A program made the position numbers and the translations under genes. A stretch of 14,782 nt of DNA from Candidatus Omnitrophota bacterium. GTDB lineage: Bacteria > Omnitrophota > Omnitrophia > Omnitrophales > JACQLI01. This document shows positions 1 to 7,109 of this stretch, in pieces (positions within the stretch are counted from its first letter, which is position 1; each line of letters begins with the position of its first letter). The stretch covers positions 1-14,782 of the forward strand of contig JACQLI010000005.1 of NCBI GenBank assembly GCA_016204125.1. The letters run 5' to 3'. Below the pieces are notes generated by a model. It worked only from the letters and a program-made list of their open reading frames with translations. It was not told the DNA's origin and did not search any database.

Positions 1-32
1 GTATTTCGATATTCGGATTTCGAAATTGAAAT

Positions 33-1265
33 ATGCAATACCGCAAGGCACTTCGTTATCTAAACTCCTTCCTTAATCTCGAACAGGTTCCAAAACCGCA
101 TTCGCGAATCTGGAATCTCAAACGGATGCGAAACCTACTTGAGATTTTCCATCACCCTGAGAAAGGACTCTTTGCCGTTGTGATCGCGGGGACTAAAGGG
201 AAGGGTTCTACAGGGTATTTCCTTTCCGAGATCCTAAGATCCTCTGGTCTGCGAGTCGGTTTTTACCATTCTCCCCATATCGAAAGTCCGAATGAGCGAA
301 TTTGGATTGGCGCTCACCCCGTCTCAAAAGGCGATTTTGCAAAAGGGCTTTGGAAAATTCGAAGAAGACTTCGCGAAGTGGAGACAAAAGCCTTTACCTA
401 TTTTGAGATCATGACTCTTCTTGCCGCACTTCTCTTTAAAGAAAAGAAAGTCGACGTTGCCATCTTTGAGGCAGGAATGGGAGGAAGGCTTGATGCCACA
501 CACGTATTCCCAGCGAAGCTCGCAATTCTCACACCGATTCATTTTGATCACGAAGCTTTTCTCGGCAACACACTAGCCGAGATTGCGCATGAAAAAGCAG
601 CGATTCTCCAACCTTATCGTGACGTTGTTGTAGCGCCTGAACCGCGAGAAGCTCTTCAAGAGATTAAGAAGACAGCGAAGAAAAGACATTGTCCGATTTG
701 GCGGCCGCTTTATCTAAGGGGTATTCACACAGGGCTTTTAGGTGACTTTCAAAAGATCAATGCGGGAGCTGCGATAAGGGCGGCCGTTATTTTGAGGGAT
801 CGCTATCAACTTCCTGTGACTCGTGAGGCGATCTTTAAAGGAACCGAGTCAAACCGCTGGCCTGGACGCATGGAAATCTTTAAGGGGAGACCCACTATTC
901 TCTTAGATGTAGCCCATAATCCCCAGTCCATCAGGGCGCTTTCACGTAATCTAAAAAGGCTTTTCCCAAAAAAGCGGAAGATCATTATCTTTGGGACTTC
1001 TGGCGATAAGCGCTCAGACCGAATGATTCCCTACTTAGCGAGCCTCTCAAATATTTGTATCCTTACACACAGCGATAGCTTACGTTCCAAGGAGGTAGCC
1101 ACACTCTTAGCTGAAGCTAAGGGGAAATTCCCCGTCCTTATTCCAATGAACTCTTCCAAAGAGGCGCTCGCTTATGCTAAAAAGTTGGCTAGGCCAGAAG
1201 ATATGATTGTGATTACAGGTTCTTTTTACTTGGTGGGAGAATTAAGACCTTTATGCCAAAGCTAG
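33..1265 (+). CDS. folC: Folylpolyglutamate synthase / dihydrofolate synthase (Mur ligase family)
   Basis: Cytoplasmic ATP-dependent ligase that adds glutamate to folates and, in bifunctional members, to dihydropteroate. The 410 residues are full length for the family. Visible motifs are the P-loop GTKGKGST (res. 53-60), the substrate-loop region HSPHIESPNERI (79-90), FEAGMGGRLDAT (146-157), the HFDHEAFLG segment (170-178), GRME (278-281) and the C-terminal-domain signature DVAHNPQS (292-299). The start is the first ATG after an in-frame TGA at 27-29, and the N-terminus (MQYRKALRYLNSF) resembles FolC, so the gene is complete although no clear Shine-Dalgarno is seen. Its last 13 bases overlap mnmE, so the two are probably co-transcribed and translationally coupled. 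Bifunctionality cannot be decided from sequence alone. Confidence 0.93.
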   Translation: MQYRKALRYLNSFLNLEQVPKPHSRIWNLKRMRNLLEIFHHPEKGLFAVVIAGTKGKGSTGYFLSEILRSSGLRVGFYHSPHIESPNERIWIGAHPVSKGDFAKGLWKIRRRLREVETKAFTYFEIMTLLAALLFKEKKVDVAIFEAGMGGRLDATHVFPAKLAILTPIHFDHEAFLGNTLAEIAHEKAAILQPYRDVVVAPEPREALQEIKKTAKKRHCPIWRPLYLRGIHTGLLGDFQKINAGAAIRAAVILRDRYQLPVTREAIFKGTESNRWPGRMEIFKGRPTILLDVAHNPQSIRALSRNLKRLFPKKRKIIIFGTSGDKRSDRMIPYLASLSNICILTHSDSLRSKEVATLLAEAKGKFPVLIPMNSSKEALAYAKKLARPEDMIVITGSFYLVGELRPLCQS

Positions 1266-2644
1266 ATCTGGAAGATACTATTGCAGCACTTTCTACGCCG
1301 CCTGGAGAAGGCGGAATCGCCATCATCCGCGTCAGCGGCAAGAAGGCCATCTCTCTTGCCCAGCGATTTTTCATCCCCTCTCGAAATAGAAAACTAAGCA
1401 GGGAACCAACGCACACAATTCATCATGGTCACTGGGTGGATGAAAAAGAAAATCTGATAGATGAAGTACTCGTTCATCTTTTCAAAACTCCTCATTCTTA
1501 TACGGGCGAAGATGTTGTCGAAATCTGCTGCCACGGCGGAACACGTCTTACCGCACGAATTCTCGAGCTCCTTATCCGAAACGGAGCCCGCCACGCTGAG
1601 CCTGGCGAATTCACAAAACGGGCCTTTCTTCATGGGAAGCTTGATTTGACACAGGCTGAAGCGGTCCTCGATTTGATTCGAGCAAAAAGCGAAACTTCTC
1701 TTGAGGCCGCTGTCTTACAACTACGCGGAAGACTTTCTGAGAAGATCAACCATTTCAAGACAGATCTCATGAAAATCTATGCGCACCTCGAAGCAAGTCT
1801 TGATTTTCCAGATGAACACTTAGACACCTATTCCGAGGAAGAACTTCTGGACCAAATGACTAACGTCAGAAGAGAAATTGAAAGTCTTATTGCGAGTTTC
1901 AAGAGAGGACTCATTATGCGGGAGGGAATCCTTACGGTGATTGTGGGTCGCACCAATGTCGGGAAATCCTCACTTTTAAACGCACTCCTTGACAGGGAAA
2001 GGGCCTTAGTATCGCAACTACCTGGAACAACTAGAGATGCGTTAGAGGAAACGATTGAAATAGGCGGGGTAGCGGTAAGGCTTGTTGATACAGCAGGGCT
2101 TGGTCTTCTCCCCAAAGATGAGCTTGATCAAATGGGAATGAAAAGGACTCGGAGTTATGCCAAAGACGCAGGCCTCCTTCTTTTCTTAGTCGATGGATCA
2201 CAAGAATGGAGCAGGGAGGACGAAGCTATTTTGAGCGAGATTTCCCCAAAGAATTTCTTGTTCGTTATTAACAAAACCGATCTTCCTCAAAAACTTGATT
2301 ATGAAAAGGTGATCCGTCTTATCCCAAACGAGAAACCATGTTTGATTTCTTGTTTAAACGGAACAGGTCTTTTGGAGTTAGAAGAAAGGATCAAGGAAAA
2401 AATCAATCAAGCTGGGGTCATGCAGCAGAGTTTGACTTTAACAAGGCTTCGTCATAAACAGGCGCTTGAAGAAGCCGAGAAAGCACTTAAGCGTTCACAA
2501 GACACACTTCAGAGAAAAGAGTCTGCGGAGCTTGTTCTGGTAGATCTAAAAGCAGCCCTCGACGCACTTCGGGAACTTGTGGGAGAAATCCACTCCGAGA
2601 ATCTTCTCGACGTGATTTTTCAGGAATTCTGTATTGGGAAATAA
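1253..2644 (+). CDS. mnmE: tRNA uridine-5-carboxymethylaminomethyl(34) synthesis GTPase MnmE
   Basis: With MnmG, MnmE makes the cmnm5 modification at U34 of tRNAs; it is a K+-activated dimerising GTPase. All three regions are present. The N-terminal formyl-folate-binding domain is about res. 1-120 (TPPGEGGIAIIRVSG at 15-29). A helical domain surrounds the G domain, with G1 GRTNVGKSS (232-240), G2 PGTTRD (257-262), G3 DTAG (279-282) and G4 NKTD (340-343). The C-terminal FCIGK has the catalytic Cys at 460. The length of 463 is normal. Aligned back from the conserved Gly295, the position of the E. coli catalytic Glu282 is Asp292, and the usual Arg after DTAGL is Gly284, so switch II is divergent. 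The start overlaps the end of folC. mnmG is not adjacent. Confidence 0.96.
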   Translation: MPKLDLEDTIAALSTPPGEGGIAIIRVSGKKAISLAQRFFIPSRNRKLSREPTHTIHHGHWVDEKENLIDEVLVHLFKTPHSYTGEDVVEICCHGGTRLTARILELLIRNGARHAEPGEFTKRAFLHGKLDLTQAEAVLDLIRAKSETSLEAAVLQLRGRLSEKINHFKTDLMKIYAHLEASLDFPDEHLDTYSEEELLDQMTNVRREIESLIASFKRGLIMREGILTVIVGRTNVGKSSLLNALLDRERALVSQLPGTTRDALEETIEIGGVAVRLVDTAGLGLLPKDELDQMGMKRTRSYAKDAGLLLFLVDGSQEWSREDEAILSEISPKNFLFVINKTDLPQKLDYEKVIRLIPNEKPCLISCLNGTGLLELEERIKEKINQAGVMQQSLTLTRLRHKQALEEAEKALKRSQDTLQRKESAELVLVDLKAALDALRELVGEIHSENLLDVIFQEFCIGK

Positions 2645-2661
2645 GAAATCAAAATTTTTAT

Positions 2662-2689
2662 TTGACTTTACCTTTTTCTTCACTAGAAT
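2662..2689 (+). promoter_or_regulatory. Sigma-70-like promoter just downstream of mnmE
   Basis: TTGACT (2662-2667), a 16-base spacer and TAGAAT (2684-2689) fit a sigma-70 promoter with initiation near 2696. It lies in an A/T-rich stretch immediately after the mnmE stop and points towards the terminator at 2820-2855, with no gene between. It therefore looks like the promoter of a short non-coding transcript. A chance match in AT-rich DNA is possible. Confidence 0.45.
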
Positions 2690-2695
2690 GCGACA

Positions 2696-2855
2696 CAGGT
2701 CTTGAGGAACGTTCTTTGAGCGAAGAGAAGGTTAAGGGAGTGAGAAAATTTTAAAGGAAAGAAGAGAAACGATTTTCTCAACAATGTTTTCATCTAACAC
2801 AACAAGGGTGGGTTAAAAAGGATAATTTCATTCCTCGAAATTATCCTATTTTTTT
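2696..2855 (+). ncRNA. Possible small RNA (or long mnmE 3' UTR) between a promoter and a terminator
   Basis: About 160 nt lie between the putative start near 2696 and the terminator T-run ending at 2855. No credible ORF is inside; the longest starts I found give peptides of about 10 residues or fewer. There is internal structure: TGAGAAAAT (2741-2749) pairs perfectly with ATTTTCTCA (2772-2780), closing a 22-nt purine-rich loop containing AAAGGAAAGAAGAG, a sequence that resembles a Shine-Dalgarno. Upstream, GAACGTTC (2707-2714) is self-complementary. I do not recognise a known RNA family: no B12 box, SRP or tmRNA signature. The alternative is that this is simply the mnmE 3' UTR, because there is no earlier terminator after mnmE. 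Confidence 0.3.
2820..2855 (+). terminator. Strong intrinsic terminator upstream of nrdJ
   Basis: GGATAATTTC (2820-2829) and GAAATTATCC (2837-2846) form a perfect 10-bp stem around a 7-base loop, followed by TA and seven T residues (2849-2855). An A-run (2815-2819) lies before the stem. It ends transcription from folC-mnmE and/or the small transcript and isolates nrdJ. I found no convincing antiterminator partner upstream, which argues against a riboswitch attenuator. Confidence 0.85.
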
Positions 2856-2931
2856 CTCTTCGATTTTTCAACAGGCCTTCTCAGAAAAGAACTAAAGGTG
2901 AAATCAAACAGGGCCGATCTATTCCATGGAG

Positions 2932-2978
2932 ATACAAGATATGGTATTCGTATTGATACCGAACCCAATATGTGGTAA
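2932..2978 (+). promoter_or_regulatory. Tandem NrdR-box-like sites upstream of nrdJ
   Basis: Two 16-bp sites resemble the NrdR-box consensus acaCwAtATaTwGtgt. Box 1 is 2932-2947 with core CAAGATATGG (8 of 10 core matches). Box 2 is 2963-2978 with core CAATATGTGG (8 of 10). They are 31 bp apart, three helical turns, the arrangement known for NrdR, the ATP/dATP-sensing repressor of ribonucleotide reductase genes. Box 2 lies where a -35 element would sit for the TATAGT -10 at 2997-3002. Both sites are imperfect, but the spacing and the gene downstream support the call. nrdR itself is not in the window. Confidence 0.5.
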
Positions 2979-2996
2979 GTTTGTGGTGGCAAGCTG

Positions 2997-3002
2997 TATA
3001 GT
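2997..3002 (+). promoter_or_regulatory. Likely -10 element of the nrdJ promoter
   Basis: TATAGT matches the -10 consensus at five of six positions and lies 27 bases before the nrdJ ATG, giving a leader of about 20 nt. The corresponding -35 region (about 2973-2979) has poor consensus and overlaps NrdR-like box 2. The promoter lies after the terminator at 2820-2855, so nrdJ is probably transcribed independently of mnmE. Confidence 0.35.
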
Positions 3003-3029
3003 CCGCCCGCAAGCCCAAAGGAGAAGCCA

Positions 3030-6000
3030 ATGAGCGTTAAAACGTACAAGGCCGCACCCTCTTCGAGGAAACGCGGAATTTCTTTTAAGCGTTTCTTTAC
3101 ACATTCAGGTGTGGATCCGCTTGATGAGATCGAATATGAAAAGCGAACCTCAGTCATTGCCAATCCCGACGGAAGCACAGTTTTCAAAATGGAAAACGTC
3201 GAAGTTCCTAAGGATTGGACCCAATTGGCAACTGATATCATAGTTTCAAAATACTTTAGAAAGGCTGGAGTTCCTGGGACAGGACACGAGATAAGCGCAA
3301 GACAAGTTGTTCATCGGGTTGCTCGTACATTGAGGGTAGCTGGCGAAACGCTAAGGGGCTACTTCCATACCAAAGAGGATGCAGATACTTTCGAAGCTGA
3401 ACTAGCTCACATGCTGATTACCCAGAAATCGGCTTTCAATTCTCCTGTCTGGTTTAATTGCGGTCTTTATCATGAGTATGGCATCAAGGGATCGGGCGGC
3501 AGCTGGTATTGGGATCCTGAGTCGGAAGAAATCCGCGAGACAACCGACTCCTATTCTCACCCTCAATGTTCTGCATGTTTTATCCAGCCTGTTGGCGATG
3601 ACCTCATGTCGATCTTCGATCTTGTGAAAAACGAAGCTCGGCTTTTCAAATTTGGTTCAGGGACAGGAACCAATTTCTCCAAGGTTCGTAGCAAATACGA
3701 AAAACTGTCTGGCGGAGGAACCTCTTCGGGTCTGATGTCCTTTCTTGAGGTCCTGGACAAGGGCGCAGGAGCCACCAAATCAGGAGGAACTACAAGGCGG
3801 GCTGCCAAGATGGTTTGTCTGGATATGGATCACCCTGAAATTGTTGATTTTATCGACTGGAAGATGAAGGAAGAAAAGAAAGCAAGAGCCCTGATTGCCG
3901 CAGGCTACCCTGTAGATTTTAATGGGGAGGCTTACAAGACCGTTTCTGGCCAGAATTCCAATAACTCGGTTCGAATTACAGATGAGTTTATGAAGGCTGT
4001 TCTCGAGGATAAAGAATGGGCTACGAGATACAGGACAACGGGCGAGATTCACCAGGTTTACAAAGCTCGGGATCTTATGCAAAAGATCGCTCACGCAGCC
4101 TGGGCCTGTGCGGATCCAGGGGTCCAGTTTGACACGACGATTAATGATTGGCACACATCAGCTAATACAGACCGTATCTACGCTTCCAATCCTTGCAGCG
4201 AATACATGTTCCTCGACAACTCAGCCTGCAACCTCGCTTCCATCAATGTGATGAAATTTGTAGATGAGGAGGGAAAGTTTAATATCGAGGCCTTCAGGCA
4301 CACCGTACGGGTTTTCATTACCGCCATGGAGATCATTGTTGATAACTCCTCTTATCCAACCAAGGTTATCGCCGAGAATAGCCACGACTATCGACCGCTT
4401 GGATTGGGTTATGCTAATCTTGGAACTTTCTTCATGGTGAATAGCATTCCCTACGACAGCCCCGAGGCCCTTGCTATGTGTGGCGCCATCACAGCAATTC
4501 TCACAGGACATGCCTACTTCACTTCAGCAGAGATCGCTAAGGCGAAAGGTCCTTTCCCAGGTTATGCCAGAAACAGAGAGTCCATGCTTCACGTGATTCA
4601 AAAGCACCGCGACGCCGCCCATAAGATCGATCCTAACCACTGCCCTTCCGATCTCCTTGAAGCGGCTCATGAGGACTGGGATCAGGCGCTCGAAGTGGGA
4701 GAGGAATTTGGCTACAGGAATGCCCAGGCCTCAGTCATAGCGCCCACTGGAACAATCGGGCTCCTTATGGATTGTGATACCACAGGGATTGAGCCTGATT
4801 TTGCACTCGTCAAGTTTAAGAAGCTTGCAGGTGGAGGCTATTTCAAAATTGTGAACCAATCCGTACCCCGCGCTTTAGGAAAACTCGGATATTCAGAGGG
4901 TGAAATTCAGAATATCGTTGAATATATCCAGGGGACAGGTTCGCTGAAGGGTGCCCCTTGGATTAATGAAATCACGCTTCGGGAAAAGGGATTAAAGGAA
5001 GAAGATTTTCGTAAGATCGAAACCATTCTTCCAGGCGTTTTTGATCTCCCCTTTGCCTTTACCAAATGGACGTTGGGCGAAGAAACGCTTCGCCGCATTG
5101 GGATCAAACCCGAGCAGTATGACGACATCAACTTCAATCTTCTCGAAGCGCTCGGTTTCTCTGGGGCTGAGATCGAAGAGGCGGGCAATGTGATCTGCGG
5201 GATGATGACGATTGAAGGGGCGCCTCACCTCAAACCTGAGCATCTTCCTGTCTTTGACTGTGCGAATCGCTGCGGCAAAACTGGAAAGAGATTCCTCGAG
5301 CCCATGTCTCACCTTAAAATGATGGCAGCCGCTCAGCCCTTCATCTCGGGGGCGATCTCTAAAACCGTCAATCTTCCAAATGAAATCACAGTCGAAGAGA
5401 TTGAAAAGCTCTATATCGAGGCATGGCGGCTTGGTCTGAAGGCAGCAGCTCTTTACAGGGATGGCTCCAAGGCCTCGCAGCCTCTTAACGCCACTTCAGG
5501 CGGCACTTCCGAGAAAAAAGAGGAAGCCTCTCAGCAGCCCGTCCTCCACAGACGGAGACTTCCCAAGAAACGCTACGGGTTTACCCAGGAGGCTCGTGTA
5601 GGGGGACAGAAGGTTTACGTGAGGACGGGTGAATATGAAGATGGAACACTCGGCGAGATATTTGTCGATCTTCACAAAGAGGGGGCGGCTTATCGTTCGA
5701 TGATGAACTGTTTCGCAATCGCAGTTTCGCTGGGTCTTCAATACGGTGTTCCCCTTGATGAGTATGTCAACGTCTTCACCTTCACCCGCTTCGAACCACA
5801 GGGGAGCGTCGATCATCCCAATGTGAAATATGCCACCTCCATCGTCGATTTCATCTTTCGAGTATTGGGAATGGAGTATTTGGGCCGCGTTGATTTCGTA
5901 CAAGTCCCCCCTGCTCCAGGGACAATCGAAGCAAAGCCCGTGAAGCAGAAACCAGAGTCCGTTCCTCCCAAAAATGGCGAGGGTATCCACAGTGATGGAA

Positions 6001-6224
6001 AAGCTGTGACGGGTAACGGGGCAGGGAACGGAAAAGAGGCTGTCACGGCCCCGCGTCTTGCCCAAGCAAATGTCGACGGCACGGTCTCTCTTGTTCCATT
6101 GGACGAGCATCTTTCCCACATGATGGGTGATGCACCCTTTTGTGATCACTGTGGCCACGTCACGGTTCGCTCAGGCTCTTGTTACAAGTGCCTCAACTGC
6201 GGTAACTCCATGGGGTGTTCCTGA
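3030..6224 (+). CDS. nrdJ: Adenosylcobalamin-dependent (class II) ribonucleotide reductase
   Basis: Reduces ribonucleoside diphosphates to deoxynucleotides using a B12-derived radical, so dNTP synthesis can work with or without oxygen. At 1064 residues it is the long NrdJ type. The active-site loop NPCSE is at 387-391 (thiyl Cys389, Asn387, Glu391). The redox Cys pair is probably Cys180 (in SHPQCSAC) with Cys400 (in DNSACNLAS). A C-terminal TSCPD-like domain covers about 840-960. A low-complexity linker (about 970-1025) leads to a Cys-rich tail with Cys1038, 1041, 1051, 1054, 1057 and 1063, the likely thiol-exchange/Zn tail. AAAGGAG (3017-3023) sits 6 bases before the ATG. No intein or frameshift is seen. 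The NrdR-like sites upstream suggest repression when dATP is high. Confidence 0.96.
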   Translation: MSVKTYKAAPSSRKRGISFKRFFTHSGVDPLDEIEYEKRTSVIANPDGSTVFKMENVEVPKDWTQLATDIIVSKYFRKAGVPGTGHEISARQVVHRVARTLRVAGETLRGYFHTKEDADTFEAELAHMLITQKSAFNSPVWFNCGLYHEYGIKGSGGSWYWDPESEEIRETTDSYSHPQCSACFIQPVGDDLMSIFDLVKNEARLFKFGSGTGTNFSKVRSKYEKLSGGGTSSGLMSFLEVLDKGAGATKSGGTTRRAAKMVCLDMDHPEIVDFIDWKMKEEKKARALIAAGYPVDFNGEAYKTVSGQNSNNSVRITDEFMKAVLEDKEWATRYRTTGEIHQVYKARDLMQKIAHAAWACADPGVQFDTTINDWHTSANTDRIYASNPCSEYMFLDNSACNLASINVMKFVDEEGKFNIEAFRHTVRVFITAMEIIVDNSSYPTKVIAENSHDYRPLGLGYANLGTFFMVNSIPYDSPEALAMCGAITAILTGHAYFTSAEIAKAKGPFPGYARNRESMLHVIQKHRDAAHKIDPNHCPSDLLEAAHEDWDQALEVGEEFGYRNAQASVIAPTGTIGLLMDCDTTGIEPDFALVKFKKLAGGGYFKIVNQSVPRALGKLGYSEGEIQNIVEYIQGTGSLKGAPWINEITLREKGLKEEDFRKIETILPGVFDLPFAFTKWTLGEETLRRIGIKPEQYDDINFNLLEALGFSGAEIEEAGNVICGMMTIEGAPHLKPEHLPVFDCANRCGKTGKRFLEPMSHLKMMAAAQPFISGAISKTVNLPNEITVEEIEKLYIEAWRLGLKAAALYRDGSKASQPLNATSGGTSEKKEEASQQPVLHRRRLPKKRYGFTQEARVGGQKVYVRTGEYEDGTLGEIFVDLHKEGAAYRSMMNCFAIAVSLGLQYGVPLDEYVNVFTFTRFEPQGSVDHPNVKYATSIVDFIFRVLGMEYLGRVDFVQVPPAPGTIEAKPVKQKPESVPPKNGEGIHSDGKAVTGNGAGNGKEAVTAPRLAQANVDGTVSLVPLDEHLSHMMGDAPFCDHCGHVTVRSGSCYKCLNCGNSMGCS

Positions 6225-6226
6225 GC

Positions 6227-6379
6227 GTGCCGCTTGGGACTCGAATTCTTCTAGCATTCCTGATCCTTGTTGTTGACCTTGCATTCTTTGCAATTCCGCT
6301 TGGCGCCCTTTTTATCTCCTACGTGATGATCTGGCGCCCCCCTTGGTTCAAGGAATGGATCAGCCGTTTGTATGGTTAA
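6227..6379 (+). CDS. Small single-pass membrane protein, 50 residues
   Basis: An open frame starting with GTG two bases after the nrdJ stop and ending at TAA 6377-6379, overlapping the aroD start by 8 bases. The translation has a hydrophobic segment of about 30 residues (about 7-36, LLAFLILVVDLAFFAIPLGA then LFISYVMIW) and a short aromatic-basic tail (RPPWFKEWISRLYG). This is the expected shape of a small inner-membrane protein, with the tail probably cytoplasmic. GGGGTG (6212-6217) lies 9 bases upstream as a plausible ribosome site. It is below usual length cut-offs. Function is unknown. A spacer ORF is possible, but the clean transmembrane/tail architecture and the gap filled almost exactly between two genes argue for a real gene. 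Confidence 0.6.
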   Translation: MPLGTRILLAFLILVVDLAFFAIPLGALFISYVMIWRPPWFKEWISRLYG

Positions 6380-7109
6380 GATTGTAGCCACTGTCACTGA
6401 TTCCGACCCTCCCAAGCTAGTCCGAAGAGCCCGCCATCTTGGAGCCAACCTTCTTGAAGCGCGAATTGACCGTTTCCGCTCACTTGATAAGGACAAGGTT
6501 TTTGAGAAGATTCGTTCATTAAAAAAGTCCCGCCTCCCGATTATCGCCACGATTCGAAGTAAGAAAGAAGGGGGTGGACGAACCCTTTCTGATTCGAAGA
6601 GGCTGGAACTTTTTCAAAAAATCCTTCCCCAAGTTTCGGCCATTGATATTGAACTAAGTTCACCCCGCCTGATAAAAACACTCGTTCCTCTTGCTCATCG
6701 GAGAGGTAAGAAGACAATCCTTTCCTATCACAACTTCAAATCAACTCCTTCCGAAAGGGCTCTTGAAGGGATACTGAGAAGAGGAAAAAAGATGGGTGGT
6801 GACATGGTGAAAATTGCAACGTGGGCAAAGAATCCTGGTGATACAGCCCGCCTCTTACTTTTCACTCATCGGAACCGTAATCAAAATCTCATTTCCATTG
6901 CCATGGGGCCTCGCGGCATTCTCTCCCGTACCCTCGGTCCTTTATTCGGCTCTCTCCTAACCTACGGTTACCTTACCCGACCACAGGCACCAGGCCAGAT
7001 TTCTGTGGCGAGCCTATCTGGTGAAATGAAGAATCTTTTTCCCAAAGGCTTTTCCTCCCTCGGTTCATCGGCTAGAATAATAGGTAGCCATGGACCAAGA
7101 GGAATTTGA
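6372..7109 (+). CDS. aroD: Type I 3-dehydroquinate dehydratase
   Basis: Third step of the shikimate pathway: dehydration of 3-dehydroquinate through a Schiff base. It is a TIM-barrel of 245 residues (family about 220-250). Expected residues are visible: EARIDRF (29-35) with the substrate-binding Glu/Arg, Arg62 in ATIR, catalytic His120 in LSYHNF, Schiff-base Lys147 in DMVKIAT, Arg186 in the MGPRGILSR loop (178-186), and the C-terminal GQISVASLSGE (208-218). The last 20 or so residues (rich in Ser/Gly) go beyond the usual end. The start ATG lies inside the stop region of the small membrane protein, and the end overlaps the next gene by 20 bases, so translation is probably coupled on both sides. 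No strong ribosome site of its own is seen. Confidence 0.93.
   Translation: MVKIVATVTDSDPPKLVRRARHLGANLLEARIDRFRSLDKDKVFEKIRSLKKSRLPIIATIRSKKEGGGRTLSDSKRLELFQKILPQVSAIDIELSSPRLIKTLVPLAHRRGKKTILSYHNFKSTPSERALEGILRRGKKMGGDMVKIATWAKNPGDTARLLLFTHRNRNQNLISIAMGPRGILSRTLGPLFGSLLTYGYLTRPQAPGQISVASLSGEMKNLFPKGFSSLGSSARIIGSHGPRGI

Noticed and set aside
2645..3029. Cobalamin riboswitch upstream of nrdJ
   Set aside because: Expected for some B12-dependent reductases, but I find no B12-box-like sequence and no matching core; the terminator lacks an evident antiterminator and a separate promoter with NrdR-like sites follows it.
5496..6158. 220-codon open frame on the - strand within nrdJ
   Set aside because: It is antisense to conserved NrdJ sequence, shows no recognisable domain, and is explained as a shadow of a highly constrained gene.
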